Positions 39,723 to 50,033 are shown, counted from the stretch's first letter. The stretch is DNA of 64,000 nucleotides from Tritrichomonas musculus (GCA_039105265.1 JAPFFF010000007.1:1-64000); one strand, 5' to 3'. Program-made: numbers and translations. The notes: generated from the sequence alone by a model not told the origin.

Positions 39723-42560
39723 TTAGTCATTATCACTTGGTATATATTGATAATCAGAATCTTTACTATCATCACTTTCATTTGTTTCAACAGATTCATC
39801 ATCTGAATATTCAAATTCAGAAGATGATAATGATAACCCAGGAATTTTCCATCCTCTTTTATAAGTATCAGAACTTATTTCTTTCCATGTTTTAGATATC
39901 ATATCCTTAAAAAAGCCATATCTTTTTGTTCCTTGATCTGGGACTTTATGATATTTTTCATATTCTTGTAGTTTCTCTTTAAAAACACTGAACACACTAA
40001 TGTCAAGTGGTTGATATGTCCCAGTCCCACAGGCTGGGACATAAATCAACTCCACATTATGCTCTTTGGCTTTTTGTTTAAATTCTTTAGTTAAGTGAGA
40101 TTTATATACATCCAATACGAGAGCAAATCCTGTTTTTGGCATTTTCTGTGATAGCCATTCAAGATAGTCAGCCATGATTTTGCCATTGGTCCAACCATTT
40201 GGCGAATGCATGATTAATTCTTCGTCAGTTTTATCAACTTCATATTTTTTTTCGCATTTGGTAGATCTTCCTTCAGCCACAATTGCTAATGGTATTTGCT
40301 GATTTTCATCAACCTGTGATGTGGCGATGACGGTTGTCCCTTCCTTCGCGTTAAATTTTTTTCCACGTACTACTTGGCAAGTTTCTTGATTTGTTATTCC
40401 AACAACACGGTTTCTGTACAAATAAGTATGAATGAAGGTCTCATCCAAATTAATAACACCATTGCTACCATACTTTTTGAATGCTTTAGCTAGTTTTTTT
40501 AAGTATTTATTCACAAATTTCATATTAATTTGTCCGCGCTTTTGATTATGTGGTGTTCTCATACTTAATCCATGCCTTGACATGAAGTTGCGACACCAAG
40601 ACAAGCTCGCAGTGAATTGTTTCATATTTACTTCATTCATAAGTTGTTGAGGTTCTTTTTCTGCTAATGGTAAAAGTTCACAAACTTTTGTTTCAAAATC
40701 TGGTATAATGATGTTTCCAGATTCATCAAATGGCCACGTTTTATTTTTAATCTCTTTGAATACTAAATATTTGGTGGCAATGGATGTTGGAGAGTAATAC
40801 TTGGCAAAGGCCATCATTGAAATATCAAATAATGTAACTGGCTCTTTGCGATCTATTCGTGTAAGTATTTCAGTTAGCATTTCATTTTCTTCGAAATCTG
40901 TAAACGCGCTTATAAGAATTGGATTAAAGTTTTTCATGAGTAAATTCTTTTGCTGCGAAAGGATAAGTTGGCTAATTGGTAAACTATGAAATTTATCATA
41001 GCATGATTTTGGAGTCCTGCCGATAATGAATTTTGACACTTTAATCCAATCAATGGATTTGTCCTTTCTTAATATTTCTCCTGAGTAACATTTTTCAGTT
41101 ATTATAGTGATAAGTTGCTCGGTTTCAGATGCTGACCATGGTCCTTCTTTTTTTATAATTCCACATTGAACAGTGTGGAATTGAGTGTTGAAATTTAAAT
41201 GGTTATTTGCTATATTTTTCTTATATTCATCATTTATCAAATTTGCGAAATTGTGATTAACACCAAATAAAAATTCTTCTTGTGCTCTGAATATGCTAAA
41301 AGCAGTTTTGCATTTATCTAAAAAAATATCGTATTTTATTGTTTTTAATTCGGGCTGTTCTTTTTCCATTTCTATTTTGAGTAGCCTATAATTTGAATAG
41401 GTTGATAATTTGTGCTTTAAGTAACAGTGTAATAAAAAAGTGTCATTGAATATTTTGCTTATTATTTTTTCTTGAGAAATTAGAATATTTCTATCAATTT
41501 GAGGAAACGGAACTTGTTGTTGGTGAGAAATTTGTGATTCTGCATTTGTTCGTTCTTCGACTTGTTGTCGTGAAATGAGTACACTTTTATCAATTTGAGG
41601 AAACGGAACTTGTTGTTGGTGAGAAATTTGTGATTCTGCATTTGTTCGTTCTTCGACTTGTTGTCGTGAAATGAGTACACTTTTATCAATTTGAGGAAAC
41701 GGAACTTGTTGTTGGTGAGAAATTTGTGATTCTGCATTTGTTCGTCCTTCGACTTGTTGTCGTGAAATGAGTACACTTTTATCAATTTGAGGAAACGGAA
41801 CTTGTTGTTGGCGAGAAATTTGTGATTCTGCATTTGTTCGTCCTTCGACTTGTTGTTGTTGTTGTAAATTGTGAGATTCATTTGTTAGAATTAAAAATGA
41901 TTTAATCGATGTTTTTGCAAAAGCATCTTTTTCAATAATAAGGTTTGATGATTTTTTTATCTCAACAATTTTAAGTTGCTGACAGTTGTAAAACGCTCCT
42001 TCACAAATTTTTTCCACATTTGATGGAATGAATACTTTTTTAATTTGTGTATCTGCAAATGAATATGAACAAATTTTTTTTATAAATGATGGAATCATTA
42101 TATTGTCGATATCACGACGGACAAACATGATACATTCATATATTTCACTTTTGTCATTCAATTTGCCTAAAAGCATTTTATTATCTATATTAATAAAATA
42201 TTTGTTTCCTGGACTGACCAAAATATTATTTAATTGCTTTGTTCCTCTACACCATCCCTCTTTTAGTTCCGAAATACTTGCTGGGATCGAAATCGATTTA
42301 ATTTTTGAGTCAACAAAAGAATTTTTTTCAATTGTATTTACAAAAGAATCATTTGAAAAAACAAGAGAATGAATGCCATTTGAATTTTTAAAAGATCCTT
42401 CTTGAACCTTTGTTATTATGTAGTCTTGAGTTCCCCAATTAATTTTTCTTGGAATAATTATATCACATGTAGCTTTGTCATTTCCAATTACATCTGCAGT
42501 CATTTCATTTTCATTTAATTCATAAATAATTTTGTTTTGTTTGATTAATCTTTTTTTCAT
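39723..42560 (-). CDS. BspA-like LRR protein fused to a Myb/SANT plus DDE transposase (945 aa)
   Basis: A single uninterrupted ORF joins two unrelated modules. Residues about 45-225 are BspA-like leucine-rich repeats (LRR_5), with the typical cores VFIPSNVEKICEGAFYNC and SISIPASISELKEG; this family is greatly expanded in trichomonads. Residues about 236-362 are four near-perfect 32-residue repeats rich in Gln (QQVE, TNAESQIS, VPFPQID). Residues about 472-530 form a Myb/SANT-like domain (GPWSASETEQL ... IIGRTPKSCYDKF). The DDE_1 core has D706 (NLDET), D817 (LVLDVYKSH) and D853 (QPLDISVF), the last two 35 residues apart. The tail is acidic and Ser-rich. The start is an ATG; TCACA, similar to the trichomonad initiator TCAYW, lies about 20 nt upstream. 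No flanking inverted repeats were found, so it may be a domesticated gene or a transposon whose ends I missed. The transposase half resembles the 610-aa protein at 32683-34515. Confidence 0.85.
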   Translation of the reverse strand: MKKRLIKQNKIIYELNENEMTADVIGNDKATCDIIIPRKINWGTQDYIITKVQEGSFKNSNGIHSLVFSNDSFVNTIEKNSFVDSKIKSISIPASISELKEGWCRGTKQLNNILVSPGNKYFINIDNKMLLGKLNDKSEIYECIMFVRRDIDNIMIPSFIKKICSYSFADTQIKKVFIPSNVEKICEGAFYNCQQLKIVEIKKSSNLIIEKDAFAKTSIKSFLILTNESHNLQQQQQVEGRTNAESQISRQQQVPFPQIDKSVLISRQQVEGRTNAESQISHQQQVPFPQIDKSVLISRQQVEERTNAESQISHQQQVPFPQIDKSVLISRQQVEERTNAESQISHQQQVPFPQIDRNILISQEKIISKIFNDTFLLHCYLKHKLSTYSNYRLLKIEMEKEQPELKTIKYDIFLDKCKTAFSIFRAQEEFLFGVNHNFANLINDEYKKNIANNHLNFNTQFHTVQCGIIKKEGPWSASETEQLITIITEKCYSGEILRKDKSIDWIKVSKFIIGRTPKSCYDKFHSLPISQLILSQQKNLLMKNFNPILISAFTDFEENEMLTEILTRIDRKEPVTLFDISMMAFAKYYSPTSIATKYLVFKEIKNKTWPFDESGNIIIPDFETKVCELLPLAEKEPQQLMNEVNMKQFTASLSWCRNFMSRHGLSMRTPHNQKRGQINMKFVNKYLKKLAKAFKKYGSNGVINLDETFIHTYLYRNRVVGITNQETCQVVRGKKFNAKEGTTVIATSQVDENQQIPLAIVAEGRSTKCEKKYEVDKTDEELIMHSPNGWTNGKIMADYLEWLSQKMPKTGFALVLDVYKSHLTKEFKQKAKEHNVELIYVPACGTGTYQPLDISVFSVFKEKLQEYEKYHKVPDQGTKRYGFFKDMISKTWKEISSDTYKRGWKIPGLSLSSSEFEYSDDESVETNESDDSKDSDYQYIPSDND
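41475..41855 (-). repeat. 96-bp in-frame tandem repeat, four copies
   Basis: Four copies of a 96-bp unit encode 32 residues each within the 945-aa ORF, linking the LRR part to the transposase part. The copies differ by only a few bases (for example cgtccttcg versus cgttcttcg), so the expansion is recent. The unit length keeps the frame. A Gln-rich flexible linker is the likely outcome. Confidence 0.9.
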
Positions 42561-42776
42561 GTAAGAACAAAAATGTGAAATAAAGGCAAAAACTTGAATA
42601 AAAAAATCTCAAAATTTTGATAGATTCAACTTTTTGTGAAACGATGAAAACTTTTTATATTATTATCAATTATCTTTGAACGATAAAAACGATAATAATA
42701 AAATAAAATAATATCTTATAAATTGTCTATATTAGTACATAGACCACTACTATTAAAACTTTCTAAATACTTCTTA

Positions 42777-42815
<39 letters not shown>

Positions 42816-43468
42816 TTAGAAAGTTATTAATTTTTTTCAATAATTTGTATAATTTTGCAGTTTTTCTTTATAAGCTAATACTAATATTAAGTGAAATTTG
42901 ACAAATTTTTAAAAATTTTTATTCAAATTGAGAAAGAACAATTCTCATCCAATAACATTCATGTAAAATTTATAATCTTTTAAATTCAATGCTTTTATAT
43001 TTTCCTATTTTTTGTTTAAAGATGTTAGAACCAAAAAAATATAAATTTTCAATTAATCCAAAGAAAATTGAATAATATTCAAAATGAAACAATTATTGAA
43101 ATATATTTACAGCCAAAAGATCAATTCTTTTGCATTAAAATTTTGATTAATTGAAAATATTTTAAAAAAATACATATGTTTTCTTTTTTTTACTATAAAA
43201 ATATTTTATACGTTGAAAAGAAAATATATAAAATGAGGTGACAATTCTTTTTTCAGTTGCTGACTTCATCGATCTTTCAAAATTATAACATCAATCTGTG
43301 AAAACAAAGGTGATATGAAGTGATTTGAATAAAACTTTCAAAAACTGAAAACTCACACATTAAGGGTAAAATATGGGTATATATATTGAAAACATAATTC
43401 AAATTTTCAATTATTCACTTCATCGTTAACCACTAATTCGTGTCGTAAACCACTTAATCGTGATACTG
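42561..43468. other. AT-rich 5' flank with a poly(T) tract
   Basis: Region upstream of the 945-aa gene. It holds a long poly(T) run followed by poly(A) near 42778-42815, which could fold back on itself, and two imperfect direct copies of a 20-bp word (cgttaaccactaattcgtg / cgtaaaccacttaatcgtg) at about 43434-43465. No ORF is convincing. Confidence 0.5.
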
Positions 43469-43578
43469 TAGGCCTCAAACATGATATTTAACAATTTGAA
43501 GAATATCTAATTTTAGAAATGTATAATAAATTATATTTTCCTCCATCCCTGTTTTACTCATATATGATTTGAGGCCTA
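43469..43578. mobile_element. Small TA-flanked MITE-like inverted repeat
   Basis: About 110 bp bounded by taggcctcaaa and tttgaggccta with the match continuing a few bases inward (catgata / tatatga). TA at each outer edge fits a Tc1/mariner-type target duplication. The interior is non-coding. It could also be a chance palindrome, but the GC-rich ends stand out in this AT-rich setting. Confidence 0.5.
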
Positions 43579-43800
43579 GATCTTTTTAATCATATAATTA
43601 ATTAAAAAGGTGAAAAAAATTTTTTTTTGATTGTTGCTACATTTTTAGTTATTTCATTTTTAAATTTTGAATATAAATTTGAATTAAAACGATAATTTTC
43701 AAGTTAAATATTGATCGTTTTTTTAAAAATAGTAAACGGGGAAAGTTCCCATTTAAAAAAATGGTAAAAATTTAGCATTTTTGTTATATAAATATATAGA
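43579..43800. other. AT-rich spacer
   Basis: Short gene-free AT-rich spacer between the small MITE and the 1.63 kb TIR element. Nothing else is seen. Confidence 0.4.
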
Positions 43801-44196
43801 TATAGTACTGTTCATATTAGGTAAAATGTTCATTTTAAAGGAAAATCTGACAAAAAGACGTTAAGGAAAAAATCTATTTTATTTGCTTTTTTTCCAGCAA
43901 CAAATGAATAATTTGATTTTTTAAGTAATAGCAAATTATCAACAAACTAACATGAATTAAAATAACCGATGAAATGAACGTTTATAAATTCATACAAAAA
44001 GATATCAGATTTGATGATCAAAAATAAAAGTCAATTAAAACAATTAATTTTATGATTTGCGTGTTTAAAACAGATTAATTTAACAATATTCGGTATTTTT
44101 AGCCTATTCTAAATCGCTGGCGATGAGATAATTTGAATAAATAGTTTTTTTTTTATTATCATTTTTATTTTGATAATATTTACTTAAATATCAATT
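43801..44196 (+). repeat. Left 396-bp terminal inverted repeat
   Basis: Reverse complement of 45033-45428. It includes the words aaatcgctggcgatgag and gatatcagatttgatgatc, which occur inverted on the other side. Confidence 0.9.
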
Positions 44197-44857
44197 ATTT
44201 TTTTAGAAAAAGCAATGTAAATATAAGGTTATCATTCATTTTATATATTTCTATTATCAGCATTTCATAATTCTCAATATATATGAAAATTGTTGGATTT
44301 TTTAAAAAAGTCATCAAAAATGAATTGTTCAATTTTATAACAGAAAATATAAAAACTGCATAGCAAAAAATATAATACACATGATTTAGAAATAAGATAC
44401 TAGAATAATATCACTTTTTTAAATCCCTGTAATAATAAAATTGAAAATACGTGTTTTTAATTGATTGCTTCTTGGAAGCAAAAATTTCTGGAATATTGAT
44501 ATTTAAGGTGAAAATTATATGCTTTATAGTGTAATATTATTAAATATAAAATTATATAGATGAAACTTAATTTGTCTTGAGAAAAATTAACTTTTTTCTA
44601 AAATTCAATAAACTTATATAAAAGATGCAAAAGTATAGGCTTTCAATGCGTTTTGGTATTTATTTTCTTTCTCATATTTATTTAAAAGATTATTAATCTA
44701 TTTTGATACTTATTTTAAAAAATCAATTAATCATTTAAGAATTTTTCTTTTAAATCAATTTTTTTTCGACATTTTCAAGAATTGAGCTGTTAAAACACAT
44801 CACTTCTTTCATAATCAAAATTTTCTTCATAACACAAAACAATACCTCATATTCATT

Positions 44858-45003
44858 ATAAATCTTATTTTTTTTATCTTGTTATTGATAGCTGGATAGA
44901 CGAAACATACGAATTAAAACAATTTCCAAATTTAAGTTTTCCGGAAGCAAAATATTGTCAATTGGAAAATGGTGGTATGTTTAAATATGTAATTACTATA
45001 TGA
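44858..45003 (+). pseudogene. Possible captured coding fragment
   Basis: Inside the TIR element a frame reads like real protein: LVIDSWIDETYELKQFPN, then a stretch with SFPEAKYCQLENGG, ending at a TGA. Its composition (Trp, Cys, Pro, charged residues) differs from the lysine/asparagine/isoleucine noise of the flanks. There is no upstream ATG in the frame, so it would be a piece of a gene rather than a gene. I do not recognise the source. Confidence 0.3.
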
Positions 45004-45032
45004 TTAAATTTTAGTTAATTGGATAAAGAAAC

Positions 45033-45428
45033 AATTGATATTTAAGTAAATATTATCAAAATAAAAATGATAATAAAAAAAAAACTATTTATTCAAATTA
45101 TCTCATCGCCAGCGATTTTGAATAGGCTAAAAATACCGAATATTGTTAAATTAATCTGTTTTAAACACGCAAATCATAAAATTAATTGTTTTAATTGACT
45201 TTTATTTTTGATCATCAAATCTGATATCTTTTTGTATGAATTTATAAACGTTCATTTCATCGGTTATTTTAATTCATGTTAGTTTGTTGATAATTTGCTA
45301 TTACTTAAAAAATCAAATTATTCATTTGTTGCTGGAAAAAAAGCAAATAAAATAGATTTTTTCCTTAACGTCTTTTTGTCAGATTTTCTTTTAAAATGAA
45401 CATTTTACCTAATATGAACAGTACTATA
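45033..45428 (-). repeat. Right 396-bp terminal inverted repeat
   Basis: Partner of 43801-44196, same length, about two mismatches by eye. Confidence 0.9.
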
Positions 45429-45602
45429 TATATTTTTATTTATGTACAATTTAATAAATATAAAATTTATTGATTTTATCTGCACATTCACAAATGGCAA
45501 AGCATTTTAGTTACCATGACATGCTATATGAAATTTATTTTAAGTCGAAAAAAAGAGCTTATTACAGTATAGTCAAAAAATATAAAAACGTCAAAAAATA
45601 CT

Positions 45603-46642
45603 CAAAAAGTTGGAAAACCTACTTTTTGATAGTTGAATTAATTATCAAAAAGTTGGAAAAGAAATTCTTCCAGAATAAATCATTAAAAAAGAAAGCATTT
45701 TTTAGTATTTTTGTAATTTTTTGAGAATATAAGTTAATTTCATGATCAGTTAATTTGAAATGATGAACATATTTTATCAATTTTACTTTATTAATTGAAG
45801 AATAATAAATTGAACCAAAATTTAATTGCAATTAGAAAGTGATAAATTGCTTAATAAATCCATGATTGTTTATATCAATATTATACTATAATTTAATGTT
45901 ATACTTCTAAATATTTCAGATAAAATAAATTATTTAATAAATATATTCTTAAGAATATGGTAATTATAAAAACCATATATTCGAAAAAAGCAAAATTTCA
46001 ATTTTTTTCATTTTTAAATGGCTCAAAACTTCACCGAACCTTTATTTTTATTTCATTTTTAAATGGCTCAAATCTTCACCGAACTTTTATTTTTATTTCA
46101 TTTTTGAATAGCTCAAATCTTCACCGAACTTCAATTTTTCTTTCATTTTTGTATAGCTCAAATCTTCACCGAATTTCAATTTCGATTGAGAATGGCGATA
46201 TTTTTCTTAATATCGATGCATATAAATAAGAATATATATATATATAGGAAAAATTATTTAAACAAATGATATTAAATATTTAATATTATTATTCAAGATA
46301 CAAAACCATTTATAATTTTTTCCCCTCTTTTTATTAACTCGTGAGTAAGTCTGCGACTAAACCGTTGAGAAGTATAATTAAATATTTAATTCAACTTCAA
46401 AATGATCAATTATTCTCTAATTATATAAGTTGAAATAATGGAAAATTTAGTATTAAAAATCTTATATGTCCATTTAAATTAATTAATTACAAATCACCAC
46501 GAAAATTGAAATGTCTTTAATTAAATATTTTTAATAATTTTTTAGTTTTTTAACATTAATGACTATTTTTTTATAAATATGATAAGGTAAATAAAATTTA
46601 ATTATTTTGATTTAAAGATATATAAAGATATGATTAAATAAT
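45603..46642. other. Non-coding 3' part of the pogo-like element
   Basis: About 1 kb between the left terminus and the transposase stop codon. It holds two subterminal caaaaagttgg words and a 45-bp tandem repeat (listed separately). Frames crossing it are open only by composition. Confidence 0.5.
46005..46185 (+). repeat. 45-bp tandem repeat, four copies
   Basis: Unit contains ggctcaaatcttcaccgaac followed by an AT-rich stretch; four copies with increasing divergence from left to right. The period is a multiple of three, which makes an open frame of 15-residue repeats, but no start context or family supports coding. Confidence 0.85.
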
Positions 46643-48019
46643 TTAATGTTTAATTAATTTTGAAATGATGTAATCTTGTTTAATATGATATTTAACGATT
46701 TTGCTATCTGAATAAGTAACATCAATTCCGCTTTCTTTCCAACCTGAAATGATAATTGTAGGAAAGCTTGCAAAATGATAAGCTTTCAATATTTTCTCTA
46801 TTTTACATGCCATTTTCTGGCTTTTATCGAAATTAGTAGCCTCGCATGTTGCAAACTCTGATTTCATTGCTCCGAAAAAAGATAAATCAAGTACTTGCAA
46901 AATATGGCTGCTGTGTGGAGGTAGGCAGCATATTCTAACATTATTATCTTGAAGAAGCTGTAAAACTTCATCTGTTAAATGAGATCTTAAATTGTCAAAT
47001 AATAATAGTGGTGTTATTTCAAAATCTATTGTTGAGGAGATGTAAGTTAGATAAGGAACAAGAATTTCTTTGATCCAGTAAATCATTGCATTGGCATTTA
47101 AGTAGCCACTTTTGGTACAATACCATGAAAAGGTATTACCTAATGGTGAATCTCTAACAACCTTGGGAGGTTTTTCCGTTTGAGAAATTAATAAAGGCTT
47201 CAAAGAGATGCCACTTAATGTTACTGCGGCCAAAACTGAGACATGATAACCATCGTTGCAATCATTATAACAAGGATGAGTATTGCAATCTTTTCTAAAA
47301 ACGCAATATTTGGACTTGTTTTTGCAAGGACGACTAATGAAACCAGTCTCGTCAATATTTATTATTATCGGAGGATAAGGACATTTGGCCAATTCGTTTG
47401 TTAATCTTCTGAAGTAGTCAACAACTTGCTCCTCTGTTACTTCAAATCTTTTGTATTCCAACGAATGTATTTTCATTATCTTCAAAATTCGATCATGTTT
47501 TTCTTTGAAATTATACCACCACTGTCTGTTTAATGCAACCACTTTTCCTCGGTTAAAAACAACTTGCTGTAGCCATCTTCGAGCTTCACGAGGAGTCATA
47601 CAATTCCCATGCTGCTGACACTCTAATATTTGTTGCAAGAGTAATGCTTCTTCTTCATCATTTACTAAGGGAGGTCTTCCTGCTTCTCTTTCATCATCTT
47701 CTGCGACTTCTTCTTTATCCTCTATGTCTTCTTCTTCATCTTCCATGTCTTCTTCTTCATATTTGTCAACGTTATCTTGCTCTTCTCCACCCAAAATTTT
47801 ATAAAAAGTTTTTGATGAAATTCCTAGTATTGAACAAATTTCAGTTATCGTAAGAAATTGCATACGATTAAAAAACTGTATTTGGTGATAAATCGATGAA
47901 TAGAATTCATCACTGATTTCGATAGGAATGATTTCATTCCAATTTGCTTTTGTGCAAAGAAGCGGTTTTTTCTTAATGCTTTCCAGTATAAAAGCCCTTG
48001 ACCTCGGATATATATCCAA
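46643..48019 (-). CDS. Pogo-like DDE transposase (up to 458 aa)
   Basis: Transposase of its own TA-flanked element. Residues about 54-77 form a helix-turn-helix (LTITEICSILGISSKTFYKI). Residues 88-112 are a run of Glu/Asp. Residues about 140-190 resemble a second, CENP-B-like DNA-binding part (WWYNFKEKHDRI). The catalytic Asp residues are D223 (NIDETGF), D342 (LLFDNLRSH) and D378 (QVLDLSFF), with 35 residues between the last two, as in the other two pogo-like enzymes of the window; sequence identity to them is otherwise low. The frame is open upstream to 48019 but the first codon there is TTG, not ATG; the first in-frame ATG is M53 at 47861-47863, just before the helix-turn-helix, giving about 406 aa. 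Residues 1-52 look coding, so the start may be lost, non-canonical or spliced in. Confidence 0.82.
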   Translation of the reverse strand: MDIYPRSRAFILESIKKKPLLCTKANWNEIIPIEISDEFYSSIYHQIQFFNRMQFLTITEICSILGISSKTFYKILGGEEQDNVDKYEEEDMEDEEEDIEDKEEVAEDDEREAGRPPLVNDEEEALLLQQILECQQHGNCMTPREARRWLQQVVFNRGKVVALNRQWWYNFKEKHDRILKIMKIHSLEYKRFEVTEEQVVDYFRRLTNELAKCPYPPIIINIDETGFISRPCKNKSKYCVFRKDCNTHPCYNDCNDGYHVSVLAAVTLSGISLKPLLISQTEKPPKVVRDSPLGNTFSWYCTKSGYLNANAMIYWIKEILVPYLTYISSTIDFEITPLLLFDNLRSHLTDEVLQLLQDNNVRICCLPPHSSHILQVLDLSFFGAMKSEFATCEATNFDKSQKMACKIEKILKAYHFASFPTIIISGWKESGIDVTYSDSKIVKYHIKQDYIISKLIKH

Positions 48020-48061
48020 AAGAAAGTAAAAAAGAAAATTAAATAATGTCCAGCGGCTCTT

Positions 48062-48127
48062 TTTGAAAAAGTGAATTTTCCAACTTTTTGATATATATCA
48101 AAAAGTTGGAAAATTCACTTTTTCAAA
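48062..48127. other. 66-nt perfect palindrome in the subterminal region
   Basis: Two 33-bp arms meet without a loop at gatatatatc. Each arm contains the subterminal word ccaactttttga. It lies between the transposase start and the right terminus of the pogo-like element, so it may be a paired binding site or a cruciform-prone site affecting transcription of the transposase. Confidence 0.9.
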
Positions 48128-48238
48128 TAAGGATAAAAAAAATTGACCAAACAAAATTAGCCTTTTGCTATAGAAAAACTGTATTTTCCAACTTTTTAAC
48201 TATTTTTTGACGTTTTTATATTTTTTGACTATACTGTA

Positions 48239-48881
48239 AGGTAAAGTATTCAATTTTAAATCATTCAAAAAGTGAATGAAAGAATGAGTGTTTTATAACT
48301 AATATCATGATTAAAAAAAATCTTGATTGGAACAATGTTGATAAAAAACAATAAGTTATAATATTTCGTGTTTGCTTGCTCTTAAATATTTCCAAGAATG
48401 AAGATATGATAAGGAACATTCATTAGAACAATAGGCACAAGTTGGAAAAAGAGGCTGATCAACTAGTTTTATTTTGAAATCTTATTATGAAATAAATAAA
48501 AAAATCTGGAATCGTGACGTTGGATTTCTTTTTATAGCTAAATTCATTTTTTGAGTACTTTATTTTTTATACTCCTCAGAAATCTCTTTTTTTCTCACAA
48601 TTTTTTTCAATTAAAAATATTTTACAACTATCAAACAACTCAGAAAATTATTATCAATTTTCTTAGACTTTAATTTTTTTCAAAGAATATTAATTCAATT
48701 TTATATGATGAATTGATAATTTTATTTGAAATAAACTTATCAATTTTTTTTTTTCTTTTTCAAAAAATTAAAATATATTTTTTTTTATATTGAACGTCAA
48801 TTTAATCTTTATATTTAGAGAATATATTTATTTCCTTATATTTTATATTATATAATAATATTTCAAGTCATCCTGCATTTT
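48239..48881. other. AT-rich spacer between two transposons
   Basis: About 640 bp with no ORF, tandem repeat or clear inverted repeat. It ends with the left copy of the MULE target duplication. Confidence 0.5.
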
Positions 48882-48890
48882 TCATACCTA
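48882..48890 (+). repeat. Left target site duplication of the MULE
   Basis: The 9-mer tcataccta directly abuts the left tip of the MULE and recurs exactly at 54892-54900. Nine bases is the usual duplication length for Mutator-like elements. Confidence 0.92.
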
Positions 48891-49084
48891 GGCGAAGTGA
48901 CAAACTATAGAAAAAGTTACACCATTTTTTTCTGAGGAAAATTCGTTATTCTGACTTTTTGAGTTAATTGAGAAGGCATACAAAAAGTTCTAAAATTTTC
49001 TTGTAAAGTTTTGAAAAAGTTCACTAAGATAAAACCATGAAAAAGCGCCATTTTTATAGAACTAAACCAATCAAAGAAACCGAG

Positions 49085-49841
49085 ATGACGACATTGCCGC
49101 CCATAGCATGATCACGATCAGTAATGCTTAGCAGCTAGCTGGTTGTAACTGCGGCGAGTCGTCATCCGGACAAAGATATCGCGATTTCATCCGGAAGATC
49201 TGGAATGACGACATTGCCGCCCATAGCAAGACCACGATCAGCAATGCTTAGCAGCTAGCTGGTTGTAACTGCGGCGAGTCGTCATCCGGACAAAGATATC
49301 GCGATTTCATCCGGAAGATCTGGAATGACGACATTGCCGCCCATAGCAAGACCACGATCAGTAATGCTTAGCAGCTGGCTGGTTGTAACTGCGGCGAGTC
49401 GTCATCCGGACAAAGATATCGCGATTTCATCCGGAAGATCTGGAATGACGACATTGCCGCCCATAGCAAGACCACGATCAGTAATGCTTAGCAGCTGGCT
49501 GGTTGTAACTGCGGCGAGTCGTCATCCGGACAAAGATATCGCGATTTCATCCGGAAGATCTGGAATGACGACATTGCCGCCCATAGCAAGACCACGATCA
49601 GTAATGCTTAGCAGCTGGCTGGTTGTAACTGCGGCGAGTCGTCATCCGGACAAAGATATCGCGATTTCATCCGGAAGATCTGGAATGACGACATTGCCGC
49701 CCATAGCAAGACCACGATCAGCAATGCTTAGCAGCTAGCTGGTTGTAACTGCGGCGAGTCGTCATCCGGACAAAGATATCGCGATTTCATCCGGAAGATC
49801 TGGAATGACGACATTGCCGCCCATAGCAAGACCACGGTGGC
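49085..49841 (+). repeat. 120-bp minisatellite, left outer array (about 6.3 copies)
   Basis: Unit of exactly 120 bp with words gacgacattgccgccc, ctggttgtaactgcgg and gatttcatccggaag; clearly GC-richer than the surroundings. Units vary at a few sites (cagtaatg/cagcaatg; agctagct/agctggct). The array opens with the variant catgatcacg and closes with ccacggtggc. Confidence 0.95.
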
Positions 49842-50033
49842 AATAAAAAGATGAAAATAAAACAAACAAAAAACAAACAAAATTGATTATTTAATATTAT
49901 TATTACGATTTTTTAATTTTTTTATTTTGATAAAGCTTATTTAAAATATTCTGAGTCTTCTCAGAAATTTGTTAAATTTTTTTTTTTATAAATATATATA
50001 ACTTTTTGAAAGAATTATGGTCTTTTTATATTT

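Larger units (their letters stand above)
43801..45428. mobile_element. Non-autonomous element with 396-bp inverted termini
   Basis: The first 396 bp (43801-44196) and the last 396 bp (45033-45428) are near-perfect reverse complements; by eye only about two mismatches occur. The tips read tatagtactgttcatattagg inward. Both edges sit in TA-rich DNA (agatata / tatatat), so a TA duplication is likely but cannot be separated from the flank. The 836-bp interior has no transposase. Long equal termini with such identity mean recent insertion or active correction between the two arms. It may be mobilised by a Tc1/mariner, pogo or MULE enzyme; I cannot say which. Confidence 0.85.
45565..48236. mobile_element. 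Complete pogo-like element with TA target duplication
   Basis: Termini start with cagtatagtcaaaaaatat and match inversely over about 38 bp (45565-45603 and 48198-48236). TA dinucleotides flank both ends (45563-45564, 48237-48238), the classical pogo/Tc1-mariner arrangement, and the tip CAGT is typical of the group. The element encodes one transposase on the minus strand. Subterminal copies of caaaaagttggaaaa lie near 45602, 45645, 48080, 48105 and, as the variant taaaaagttggaaaa, at 48190, and are candidate binding sites. Total length is 2672 bp. Confidence 0.88.

Noticed and set aside
41480-41881. A 133-codon repetitive ORF on the minus strand
   Set aside because: It is another frame of the 96-bp repeats inside the 945-aa gene.
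38585-43468. Inverted termini around the 945-aa gene
   Set aside because: I compared the AT-rich flanks by eye and found only short, compositionally expected matches.
45470-45831. Overlapping plus- and minus-strand ORFs at the left end of the pogo-like element
   Set aside because: They cross the transposon boundary, are Lys/Phe/Ile-rich and have no motif.
49325-49738. A 137-codon ORF (and its 97-codon counterpart at 54164-54457) made of 40-residue repeats
   Set aside because: It is an open frame of the 120-bp minisatellite. Units with agctagct contain a TAG in this frame and units with agctggct do not, so its length just reflects variant order.
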